Below are positions 49,552 to 61,200 of a stretch of 64,000 nt of DNA, in pieces. The stretch lies in assembly GCA_023055355.1 (NCBI GenBank), contig JALJCS010000034.1:5222001-5286000 (forward strand), read 5' to 3'. The DNA is from Agelaius tricolor (lineage: Eukaryota > Chordata > Aves > Passeriformes > Icteridae). How positions within the stretch are numbered: position 1 is the first letter of the stretch; each line of letters begins with the position of its first letter. The position numbers were made by a program, and so were the translations under genes. The notes under the pieces are model-generated. The model did no database searches. It was not told where the DNA came from and saw only the letters and a program-made list of their open reading frames with translations.

Positions 49552-50355
49552 AATTAGCATTTCACGCCACAGGAAGTGATGAGGCACACACCCAATATTC
49601 CCAGGGTTCAGAGGAACTCTACATTTCAGCCTGGCAAGTGGATATCTCCAACAGATTAAGGGAAAACCATGCCAGCTGGCAATTAGGGCTCTGAGCCCTG
49701 GACACAGAAACATCTGCTCTCCTCATTGTGTGCCTCAGTTCTTATGTAACCATGCATGGCTTTCTCTCTGTTCAGAAAGCATTGGAGCATATAATAAATA
49801 AAAATCAGTGTATTGAAACCTCCTGCATGGCCTGACGCCTCCTCAAGAATTTATTGAGTCACTTCAAGTCACTGAAAACTCCTGTGAGATTTAGAAAAAA
49901 ACAGTGCTTGAGATGTTGTAGGTAGGGATAAAATGACAGCTGATCAAAGCACTAATCCTCTTTTTCATTTAGAATATAATTACCCAAACAGGCAGAGTTG
50001 ATAAGGAAAAAAAAAAAAAGGTGCATTTTTTTCCAGTGAAAAAGAAAATAAATATTTCCAAGTTCTACACACAAAGGAATCTAGGAAGTTTCTTGATCAG
50101 GATGTTTGAATACCCAGACCATGGAAGTACCACGACATAACTCTTGACTTATCCATTGCAGCCCACATAGACATGGCTGATAATATAACACATTTCCCCT
50201 AAATGTTCTTATAAAAACTGTCTGAAGAACTTGCTCTTCTATGGACAAATTTAAAAATCTTTCTTTAAAATATAGTTCAGCTGAAATAAAAAACAAAAAA
50301 TCATGGTTTCCTGTGGGCCTGAAAAAAGTAATTTGTTTTATTCAACTTCTAAAAA

Positions 50356-50403
50356 TGAGACAAATTATTGTCTCATTGTCTTAAGACAAGTTATTGTCTT
50401 AAG
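50356..50403. repeat. Tandem pair of related palindromes
   Basis: TGAGACA/TGTCTCA arms around AATTAT (50356-50375) are followed by CTTAAGACAA/TTGTCTTAAG arms around GTTA (50380-50403). The centres AGACAAATTATTGTCT and AGACAAGTTATTGTCT are near-copies, so one palindrome probably arose from duplication of the other. Confidence 0.8.
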
Positions 50404-51473
50404 TTTCTACTGATACAATTAGTAAGAAATGTCTGCAAAGTGATGGATGTAATATATGGGTGGATATAAAATAATATTTTACTTCATATAACTTATGTCA
50501 AAGATAAATCCCTTGATTTTGTTGCTTAAAGAGGAAGTCTTCACTTCCTTCTTGAAGGTAAGTCAGGACTTTGTAGGCTCAGATATTAGCACTGCAGAAA
50601 GCAGCATCCCTTTTGGAGCAACTTTCTAGGCAAAACCTAAAGAATTGGTTCTATCCTATTTTTGACTGCATCAATCTCCCACTGGTTGTCCTGTCTCTTC
50701 CCCACAGATATTCCATAATCATTCTGCTTCTTTTTAGACTTCTTTTCCCCCTACTAGTTTCATTATTAGTGCAGGAATAACCTGAAATGGATAAGACTGT
50801 GAAAAAAGGTTTTGACACACGTCTCACAGCCCTCTCTCTCTTAGAGACTGAGCAGCCTTTGCATGAGAAAGCTGTTAAATGGAGACTGAGCAAATCTGAC
50901 CTAAAGCACTCAAAGGAAAAATTTGATTTATTAATATCATCTATGCGGGCAGTAATTACAATTTTTCATCATTTCCAGGAGCGCCTGTGAAATCATTCCT
51001 AATGGTTTTAGGGGAGCTCTTAGACCGAGTGTAAGCTGTGGGATAAGGATGGGGATAACAGTGGAATTTCAGGGAAGATTTAAACAAACCCTTCAAGTGG
51101 GCTTACAGCTGTTTGGCCTTTGAGGATTTTACCTTCTGCTGACCTCGGACTCATCATCCCAAACTGCAGAGATAGCAGGACACCAGCACTTCTGGTGGCA
51201 TCAGATTTTTCTAAGTACTGTTAATCACTGAGGAATGAAGTAATTCAGTCAACTCAGCCTCGTCCTTGATTTCCATTTGTAATGGATTGGGGCTTTATGG
51301 CAATGTATGTCTGTCAAAATAAAAAAAAAAAAAGTTTAAGTTTGTATTAGGGTTTTAGGCAGAGAAACGGAGAAAACAGGAAGAAAACGAAGCCCTCAAA
51401 ACTGCAATCCTTGTACTTCACATATTCATATTGTATGAAGTTGTAACTTCATCTCCAGAGGCAAAGTGATATC

Positions 51474-51495
51474 TGTGTGTGTGTGTGTGTGTGTG
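51474..51495. repeat. (TG)11 microsatellite
   Basis: Perfect TG dinucleotides, ending in GCGC. Confidence 0.95.
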
Positions 51496-54141
51496 CGCTC
51501 CATCTGTGTGTCCCACAATTAAGTTAATAAATGCAATAGAAATAGCATCAAACAGGTAGAAAAATGCTAAGAATGTCTTCGGTGCTGTGCTGCACTCTTG
51601 ACTGTTTTCACAATGGCAGAACTCTCATTAATTCTCATTATGTGAGATGAGTTAATGTAATTAACAGTAATGCTGTTGTGTCATGATACCCTAAGGATAA
51701 ATTGAGGCAGTTTGAAAGGAGAGGTGAGAGAGCATTTTGAGTCAAGTGATACAGCTGCAAAAACTGGGGAAGCTTTGTTGGCACACACAAACCCTTCCCC
51801 AGGACTAAAGAGAAACATCGACAAAATTGGGCCATTTTTCTAACCTCCAGAAAGGCTCCTGTGTCCAGAAGTTCTTCTGGTTCTTTTTTTAAAACCTGTT
51901 TTAGCTGGCCTGATGAAAGTTTTTACCTCTCCCTGCAAGCTTCACCTGGCTACACTTGGGCACTGAATGCAGATATTGCTGATATCAACCACAAGAATAA
52001 TAAAATAAATATTTCCTGCTCTGAAATCCCCCTTCCTCTATCTTCACTGTCAGGTATGAACTGCACCACAACTCCCACCTTATTAAAGAGAGGGGACTGC
52101 AGGAAAAAGATAACAGAATCCAGTTTCTATCTGCAAAGGCCCACTCATTTAGATGATGCTGTAGCAGATGTAGCAAATACCTCACAGTAAAAATATTTCC
52201 AAACTGCAGATTATCTTTCCTTGCTGTCCATCCTTATGGATATGCATTGCTTATCTCCTGCTCAGCTGCAAGAGCCTCCTGTGAAAAACAGTTTATACAT
52301 TATTCAGGCTTAGTCGACTGATAGAGTAGATTGACCTTGTCTCCTGTGAAAAGAAGCAACTTTTTTTTTTTCCCCTTTGTGGTGGCTTGCAGAAGAATAA
52401 TGGCTGTGATGATAATGAATAGCTTATTCATATTTCAGAAGTTGAATACCAACAGCATGCTAACTAGAGAAGGTCAGGGCACACGGGAACACAGTGTGAA
52501 CCTCTAAACCTTGAAGAATGATTAAGGAACTTTTGCTTTTGTTAGGGAACTCTAATCAGCCTTGTAATGGAACTCTTGATGTAGCCTTCCTCACGCCTTC
52601 CCCCTAATCCTTTCCTAAGTCACAGCCACTTCCAAGCCTTGCTGGAGTGCAGCTGGCTCCAAGGGCCACGTGGGCTCTGTTGGTGCCCCTCAGACACCTT
52701 AAATATTTGTGAAAGGGAGCCAGAGCTAAGAAGGAATAACTGGGTGGCACTGGGAAGAGAGAGAATAAAAGCTCCTGGTGTGCTGGGCACCAGTTCTGGA
52801 ACTGCCAGCACCTCCTTCATCCCTCTTTGCCTGGGGAAGCCCAGCCCAGAGCTGGAGTCCCTTTCCCACCTGTGGAGGACAAGACAATGTGTTATCTCTG
52901 GCAGCTCTCCTTTCCTGAGGGGCATGGACAGCCTCTCTCCAGGATACAACTCTGATTTGCAACCATCAGGGCAGAAATATTGAGATCCATTCAGAGGGAA
53001 GACAAGAAGCAATCCAGATCATGACAGAAAAGAGCAATAATAGGATTTACTTACCAGTGTTACCTGGTTTCGTTTGTTTATTAACTATGATCCCTCCACA
53101 AAAGTTATTTTCCCTGAAATGCACCAGCAGATATTACCTTAGTGGCTTATTTAGCTATTTTCACTGAAAGATGTGCAAAAATTTGAAGAGGACTTTTATT
53201 CAACAGTCAAAATCCCATATCTGACTATCTACATAATAATTTCATTTTCAGTCTATGGCTGTATCGTTCTCCAAAGCTGAAGCAAATCCTCTATTTTGGA
53301 ACCATCTGAGCATGAAAATTGTAATTTTTACACTCTGGGAGGTCTGATCATACCTCCATTAGAACTGACTGGAAAATTCTAATTTATTTTAGTGTGGGCT
53401 GGACTGGGTGCCCAGAAAATGTCTCTGATGCCCTTTTGTATTTTGATGACTGAAAGTACATGAATGTGGCATTGATTTTAGAGATGAAGAAGGATTTGTA
53501 CCACTCAGTCTTCATTCAGTAAAGGAAAGGGACCAGTCTGGAAATTGTTAGCAGGTACAACCAGGAGCTACAAGCTTGTGAGGGAGGATTGATTAAGGCA
53601 CCCATTTCTTACCCTCCTTGTGTGTCCTGCCTCTAAATCAGGTGGTGGGAAGGGGGTTGTTGTTGGGGCTTATGGTGGCAGTGAGAGCTGGTTAATTCTG
53701 TCAATAAGTGAAATAAGTTACCTGTTGGTTGCAGAAAGTGCAGAGGTTAATTAAAACTGTAATTTCTGTGGCCTTAGCAAAGAGGTCACAGCTTTCAATC
53801 AAGCTTGTGGGCTGTGGGCTGGCTGCTGATGTCCCTGCTGCTGCTGGCTGGTGTGAACAGGACACAGAAATCCCTCCCTGCAGGGAGTCTCCTGCACGGA
53901 GACAGGCTGGCTGTTTAAAGCCAGAATTGGAGAGAGTTGTTTTCTGACCCACTGTAAAAGGATCATCAAAAAGGGAATAGAGGGGAGCCAGGTCAGCTGG
54001 CAAATGTGCAAATCTCTGCAGCAGGATGTTTGCCCTATTCAGTGCAAAAATGATTTCTCCTTTCTTTGAAGATTGGTGGGTGTGGGTCACACCAATCCTG
54101 GACAGACTAGAGCAGGAGACAAAGGTGGGGGTACCAGAACC

Positions 54142-54260
54142 CCAGAAAGCTTTGGGTTGGAAGGGACCTTAAAGACCATCTTGTTCCTACACCCTGCCAT
54201 GGGCAGGGACACCTTCCACAAGAGTTTCTCAGAGCCACATCCAGCCTTGTACTTGGTGAT
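54142..54260 (-). mobile_element. CR1 LINE fragment, 3' end
   Basis: The plus-strand text runs TTTGGGTTGGAAGGGACC, then AAAGACCATCTTGTTCC, then GCCATGGGCAGGGACACC. This is the reverse complement of the CR1 tail, of the same type as the 11 kb copy. The terminal octamers are not recognisable here and the 5' side fades after about 54260. Confidence 0.88.
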
Positions 54261-55083
54261 GAGCTCCCCTTATCACCTGGATCCTGGCTAGATTAGCTGG
54301 GTCAGAGGTCTGGCCTTGTCAGAAATGAAAATGGTTATGGGAAGTAATCAAACTTCACTGCCACAGAGGTTATCTGTCCATATTGGAAGTACTTTTGGCA
54401 GAGTTAAGTGAAGAAGTTCAGGTTTTTCACTTCCGCAGAGAGAAAAAAAAAGTTTAAAATGTGAGAGTCATTTAAAAAGGACAAAAGGGCATTTAAGGAG
54501 AGCAGGGAGCTTTTGAACTGCAGTTTCAAAGTGGCCTGACCCAGGAATAGATGTTGATGATTATTGTTACTCATGGACAGAAAAAAAAAACCCCAAAAAA
54601 CCCAGGAGGGTGCAAAATGTTGATTTTTACTTGAAGGGTACAAGGTAGAGCACAAAGGTTTGGTGAAAAAAGAAAAGTCTATCAGTTAGGTGCCCTGCTA
54701 GTGAATGTGAGAGTGTAGGTACCAAAAAAAGGGGAAACATGTTTTGTAAATTTTGTTTGGAAAGAGGGGAAACCCACATTAACCTGTGTGACAAGTATCA
54801 ACTGAAGTATGGGTTTAATTAAATTCTGGTTTATGCTATAAAAGAAATTACTCTGCTAGTGTTAAGAACAAAACATATCCAGTAAAACAGCACTTACTAT
54901 TTATTGTACTTCTGTAAAACTAACTATTTTTAGGTGGTAAAATTTGGTAACAGCTTCAACCTTTGTTACCAGCATATTCAAGTTATATTTTATAATTCAC
55001 TTACTGCCCAGCCAGCAATGAAATATGTTATTTCTAGAAAAATTAAAATCTTGGATGAATGGCTTGGAATAAAACATTCCTCC

Positions 55084-55089
55084 CACAAT
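55084..55089. repeat. Left target-site duplication of the 55 kb LTR
   Basis: CACAAT, matching CGCAAT at 55497-55502 with one CpG-type transition. Confidence 0.7.
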
Positions 55090-55496
55090 TGTTGTGGTGT
55101 TGTGAGGGTCCCCAGGACAAGGTGAGAGATGAGAATTTGACTCCAAGTTCTCAGAAGGCTGATTTTTTATATTATGATATTATATCATATTAAAAGAAAA
55201 TTAAATACTAAAACTACTAAAAAAAAAAAAAAAAGAAAGAAGATATCAAAAGGCTAGACAGGAATGATAATAAAAACTCATAACTGACCAGAAAGTCTGA
55301 CCTGACCCATCTAGTCTGAAATTGGTCATTAAGTAAAAACAATTCACACGGAACTAATAAAAAATACACTGCCACATTCCAAAGCAGCAAAACACAAAAA
55401 AAAGGACTCAGATAATTATTGTTTACATTTCTTTTCTGAGGCTTCTCAGGAGAAAAATCCTGGCAAAGGGATTTTTCAGAAAATATCATGGTGACA
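55090..55496. mobile_element. Solo LTR of a different family
   Basis: This 407-bp element starts TGTTGTGGTGTTGTGAGGG and ends GGTGACA. It is flanked by CACAAT (55084-55089) and CGCAAT (55497-55502), a 6-bp duplication differing at one site. The difference is a CpG-to-CpA transition, the commonest decay in methylated DNA. I recognise the sequence as resembling a family common in passerine genomes, from memory only. Internally it has an A run at 55219-55234 and a TATATCATATT-type palindromic patch. Strand is left open. The minus strand has CCAAT upstream of a TATA-rich segment, which favours minus-strand transcription. No internal viral region is present. Confidence 0.82.
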
Positions 55497-55502
55497 CGCA
55501 AT
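55497..55502. repeat. Right target-site duplication of the 55 kb LTR
   Basis: CGCAAT, the undecayed partner of CACAAT at 55084-55089. Confidence 0.7.
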
Positions 55503-56243
55503 AGGTCGTGAACCTTCCCAAGGTCTAATCACAGCAGAGATTTCCTTAGAAATCCAAGGGGATAAAGCATAATGGTGGGATGCAGTTGTGAAATATCCTT
55601 GTTCTCCTCTCCTTGTTGTCCTAAGGAGAGGAAGAAACCCCAAGAGGCACGCAGAGGCCTTGTTTGGCAGGCAGATGTTGTGGCACCAGCAGGTCCCTTA
55701 CAGCCCCCGAGTGGATGTCAAAGCCTTTGTTTGCACACAGCATCAGCAGAGCTGCCCAAAGCCATCTGTGAGGGGCTGGGGACGTCAGTGACACCCAGCA
55801 GGGGATGATCCATGCCGACACAGGGCTCTCATGGCTCTGGGCTCATGGCAGAGCCTCCTTCCACGGCTCTCCTGAGCTGGGAACAGGAGCAGGGAACAGC
55901 GCGTGGTTTTTCAGGAGCCACGTCACAAAACCTTTCTAAGCGCTAAATGAGTTGATATGTTGCTGCTCCCCTGCCTGCTGAATGCTGGCTCTTCAATATT
56001 TAATGGGCTCCTGGCAGTCCTGCAGCTGGTGTCCCCAGCCAGGAGACGGTGACCAGCAGGCTCCCTTCCTACCCAGCATCCACCAGCAATTCCCTTTGGA
56101 CAGACCCCTCTTTCCTGACAGCTCTGGGTTCACCTCTGCCTCTCTTTTTTTGCTGGCTCCTGCCAGAGGGAGGGCACCAGGCTGCTCAGGTGTGACCTTT
56201 GCTGGGCAGGTGTTGTGCAGAGGTTTCAATAACCACCCCACAA

Positions 56244-56315
56244 GGCTGGAATTCCAGCCCTGTTCCCTCCCTGTTCCAGCTCCAGCAGCCTGGAATTCCC
56301 TCTTCAGAGGGAATT
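56244..56315. repeat. Two palindromes in a GC-richer stretch
   Basis: GGCTGGAATTCCAGCC (56244-56259) is a perfect 16-bp palindrome. The arms AATTCCCTCT (56294-56303) and AGAGGGAATT (56306-56315) are exact reverse complements around TC. Both contain GGAATTCC-type cores about 50 bp apart. A short plus-strand frame and an opposing one cross them but neither is recognisable. Confidence 0.8.
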
Positions 56316-58108
56316 GTTCCCAAGGCACAGATACTTACCCATAAGTGACAGAGTAACGAGTGGAAGTGTGTTGCTCTGTTTTTTTAAAGTTCATTTAAGT
56401 TTTTTTAATGTTAACATTTTTATAATGGAGTTTCTCACGCACTTTTCATGTAAATAATAATTATTTTACATTCCTTTCTGGGGGAAGAGAGAATGGATGA
56501 CCTGTTGGTTTAACCAGTGTAGTTAGAGAAGTGGCAATTTCATCCTCCAATCCATGGTCACTTTCAGAATTCTGAAAATACTGAAGTCCAGAAATAAATG
56601 AGCCTTTTTCTGCCTTGAACATCATGTGAGTGTCATTCATTTCGTGTCGTATTGCATATAAGAAGTGTGAAGGTGGGAGTAAATAGAAGTAAAAAAGAGA
56701 ATGAGGGAGAAGAGGATCTTGAGGCAGTTTTACTGCTGAGGTCAATGTCTTGTCCATCTTCTGTACTGGGGGTAGGCCATGGGAAACAATCCTATGGATT
56801 TTTTAATCCATAACTGGCTACAGATCAGATCTTGTGCGTTTGAAGGAAACAAAATACATTTTATGTGATCTTAGTAAATTCCTCAAGTACCTGGGCTGAG
56901 TTGTTCCTGTAACATTTTACTAATAAAACCTCTGCATATATTTCTCAGAAAAATTTAGCATGGATGTTTATCAATTAGCTGTGGACTTGGTCCACTGAAA
57001 ACACGTTTATGAGAAAGATTTATGGCATGCTTAGGAATTCCCTTAAAGAAATTATGTGCAAAACCCTCACATTATGCTGCAATAAAAAGCATAAAAGCTG
57101 CAGAATATGTGTACATGCTGCAGATGTGTTTAATCTTACCAAAATCAATGGAGTTACTGTGGATTTGCTACAGTGTAGTTAACCACATTCAGTGCACAGA
57201 GTTTATAAAATCTGTGAAATTTTCTGGAATATTTCAGAACAAAAGATGTTGAATTATCTTTTTTGTATGGAAAAATGTGTGCTTGAAATCTGTTTTTCTA
57301 GGGAGCCATAGATCTGATGCAGAATACAAACTACCTGTCCACTTGGATCTGGATGCTAACCTGAGAGCCATTAGTCACCACAATCCTCTGCTCAGGGACA
57401 AGACTGGATGTGCATGAGGGTGGATTTATTGCCACTGATGAGATCTCAGCCCCATCACCATCGGAATTCAGGCAACAGATGGTTCTCCAAGGAGTTTTCC
57501 CTAAGAAAGCAGGGTATATAACAAACAGTGCCTATATGATTTTGTCTGTTTATTCACAGCATGTGGGTACATGTATCTCATTTAGTGTTGCTCTTTTTCT
57601 TTTCAATTGTGAAATTTTGCCTTTTTTTGGTGTCCAAGCTGGTCTTACACAGCAACATTTTTCATCAGTTTCCCCCTCATTTGCCATAATTTTCTCACAA
57701 CTGCTCCAAATTTTAAAGCTCTGGCATCAGACTGCTCTAAGAACATCAACTCCTGGCTCTGTAACATCACCTGTAACCCCATTCATTCTGAATTATTGCT
57801 GCCCTAAGTCTCACACAGCTAATTAGGATATTTCCTCCATAGCTTATAAAACATCCCATACTTCTAACAAGTGCCTGTGTTCTGATTTTATCTGTTGATA
57901 TAAGCTTTATCTTTAATTCACTGTATTTTAGTGCCATTAAAAATGCATTAAAATGGCATCAATGACATGCTGGGTCTTCAGCTCTTGGAACTTTGTTGTG
58001 TTTGGTGTGGAATTGCTCTGGTCAGGGTTTGCTTCTTTTATGGATCAAAAAGCGCTTTTGCTCCTGACTTCATGGACTCTCCGGACAGGTGAAGAAAACA
58101 AAGCCAAG

Positions 58109-58290
58109 AATTGTGGAATCTTTTAAGTTGGAAAAGACCTCTGAGATCATTGATTGCAATCATTAACCTAGCACTGCCAAGCCCACCACCAAACCATGTC
58201 CCCAAGAGCCACATCTGCACATCTTTTTAATGCCTCCAGGGATTGTGACTCGACCCCTTCCCTGGGCAGCTTCTGACAGCACTTTCCCAC
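58109..58290 (-). mobile_element. CR1 LINE fragment, 3' end
   Basis: Plus-strand text AAGTTGGAAAAGACCTC, then GCACTGCCAAGCCCACCACC and AAACCATGTCCCC. This is the reverse complement of the CR1 tail type shared with 27391 and 37955, extending further upstream here. About 180 bp survive, 5'-truncated. Confidence 0.9.
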
Positions 58291-61200
58291 CCTTCCATTC
58301 TTTCACATGCAATATTCAGTAAAAAACAAGGACAAGCAGGCTGCAAAAAGCCAGATGAGTTCCTGAATGCCTGTTCAGTGTCTCTGTGAGGAGGATAGGG
58401 CAGAGCCCCAGCCCAGGTGCAGCTCAGTCACAGCAGCGATCATGGCTCATCCAAGAGCTGGGCTAAAATTACTGCTCCATTATGTGGTTCTGGACCATTG
58501 TTTCTGTAATATAGGAACAGGCTGTGAGGAATTATATGGTTACTGGGTTTAGAGGTAAATAAAACTGATGGGTGGGTGGCTCAGCAGCAGAAAAAAAGGC
58601 TTTTGCAAACTTCTCTTCCTACTGGAGAGCAGAGGAGCCATTTCGGTCTCTGTAGTGCTGCTCATTCAAATGGAAGCAGTAGGTCTGGTGAATTTCCCAG
58701 TTATAATGCACCTAATTTTACATTTTTAAAAAAGGGAGATATTTCCATATTTTCCCGAGGTTTTTCTTTATCAAATATGAGTTTTCATTCCAAACCAGCT
58801 CTTAAAGGTCATTTCTTTGACAGAAGAGCTGTCTAAGACCAACACAAGCTGCCCTGATTCTTTGTGACTGGTCCAGAAATCCTGATAACAAGAGCAAATG
58901 GGGTAAGAGTAGTATATATTCTCTCTTAAGTGCTCAGTACTGCAGGGGTTGGGGGTTGGTGGAAGCCTGGGTGAGACATTTCCAGCTCAGGACAAGTGAA
59001 GGAATCTGTCTCATGCTGTGGGGGTGGCTGGGGCAGCATCCCCAGGAGGCACTTTTATTCTTCAGAAAATCTGGCTTGCAATCACAAGCTCCTTCAGTTG
59101 AGCCTTTTTTGTAAGTTTTGGACCTAACATTTATTTTGGATATGTCCTACTTCAGTGGATATCCTACTTCAATATAGAGGAGATGAGCACACCTTGTACT
59201 TGTTGGCCCTTTGGTCATGGAGGGAGAAGGACATGTGATGAGGTGTCAGTGTTACTTCTCTGTTTTCTTAACTGGGGTCACACATGCAGCTTTGCAGAGA
59301 GCACACAGAAGAACTTTTTTCAGGAGAATTGCTAAAAAATATTAAAGCATTCAGCTGAAAATTTTAATGGGAAGAAATAATATTATCATTTTTTTGACAG
59401 AAAAGCATAGAAGAGGTCATCTGTGCCCTGCATACTATTACAAAAGTAGTGCTGCATTTCCCCATCTAAACACTGCCTGTACATTTCCAGCTTTACGATA
59501 AATCAAAATCAAAACACGATCCTATGGAAGAAGGATGGGTTGGATATGAGAGGGAAACCCAAGCTCTCCATGCTTTCCCTGGGGTTGTGTCTGGTCAGAC
59601 TGGCAAGGGGTGTCCCAGGGCTTGGGATGGCCCTGCTGCCATCCAGGCAGCCCTCATGGCACTGCAGAGCTGGCCACAGATGGTCAAGGGAGCATCCCAG
59701 CCTGAGACCTGAGGGAATATCCTCTGTTCTCCCTGGCTCTGACTCACCTGGGATCAGGCCAGACTGGTTCTCAGGTGCAGACCAGACAAACAACATCATA
59801 TTCATTTCATTTTGGCCATAAGTCAGACCTCTGGGCTGTTTGTATTATCTCTCCATGCTGTCAAAACTCAATGAATCTCTTCCCAAAAGTCTAAAGGCTA
59901 TATTTTCCAGTGTCTTTCCAAGCCTGCTTGTACTGTCTGGTGCATATGCTAAAGGAGTTGAGCAACCACTCTCACGCACAGCAATTACTGCTTGTTTTTT
60001 GAAGCCACCAGCCAGGACTGGTCTTGCTTCTGGTGCCTCAGCAGAGCTGGCAGTAAAACTACAAAGCTGAGATGTTGGCATTACTCTCACCATGACTCCA
60101 TTTCATATGTGCAAGGTTGCTGTGCCTGGCGAGTGCCACATTGTAGCTCAGTGTCCTGCATTTCCCTCATCCCTGACATTAGGATATCAATATTTGCTTG
60201 ATGGAGCAGTGGAAATGGAAAATGCATCCCCTCTGTGCATAAGTGATGAGATGGACCTTCCTCAAAACACAGAATTTCCCAAAGCACTAATTTGGTAATG
60301 GCCATGGAGTTGTGACTTGGGAGATAAAGTTGCCAATTTACAGCTCTCTTTATGATGTTAGTATTTATGGAGCCCTATTAGTTTTGGCTTTTTGGCACTT
60401 CCTTGACAGTTTGGAAGGAATTCCCACTGTGTAAGGAGAGACATTGCATAGGTGCTGACACACAGCAAACAACTTCTTTTAATCTTGGTACCTACAAATC
60501 ATTAAGAGCTTTGGCACTGTGGCTGTGACAACTGGGAATGTAGAACTGGGTTTTAATGAAAAATCCCTTTTTATTTTCAGTCAGCATCACATTGACTAAT
60601 CACTACAGTGCAATGATTTTTTGGGACTATTGTTTCTATTATAAAGGAAATGTGGGTAATCAACACTCTGCTGTCATCTCTTTCTCCCTGTGATACTGCA
60701 AACCTATTTGTGGTACTGGTGCCACCCCAGCAGGAATGGATGATGTCCATCTGCTGTGTCCTGATCTCCTTTCACTGCAAGAGAACTCTTCCTGAAGCAT
60801 TTTATCTCCTGCTTTAAAAAACATTGCCATAAGACAGGCATTCTTCTCTGAATATTCTCTGGATAACAATGTGACCAGCATTCCTGCGAGTCCATCCAAG
60901 AGCTGCTCTCAGCCTGAAAAAATATCCTTACAAGCTCTCACTTGCTATTGACTCAGTGGGAAAGGATTTGGCCCTGAGATGATCCTTGGGTGGGTAGTTT
61001 TTGTCCACGTGGCAAAGCATCATAATGCTTTTGACAGCAGAAACATTTCCCACAGCGTGGATATTCCGGGGTCTGCCACCTTTGGCAAACGACATATTTA
61101 TTAACAAAACAATGGTTTTTTGGGATAATGTTCAGCACTTTGACCTTTCCCCCTCTCTTTCACACAATCATTTTTCATCTGCTTTTTGCCATGCTGAAGA

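Noticed and set aside
52620..53012. 130-codon minus and 114-codon plus frames over the same DNA
   Set aside because: Mutual overlap in a stop-poor stretch with no recognisable product.
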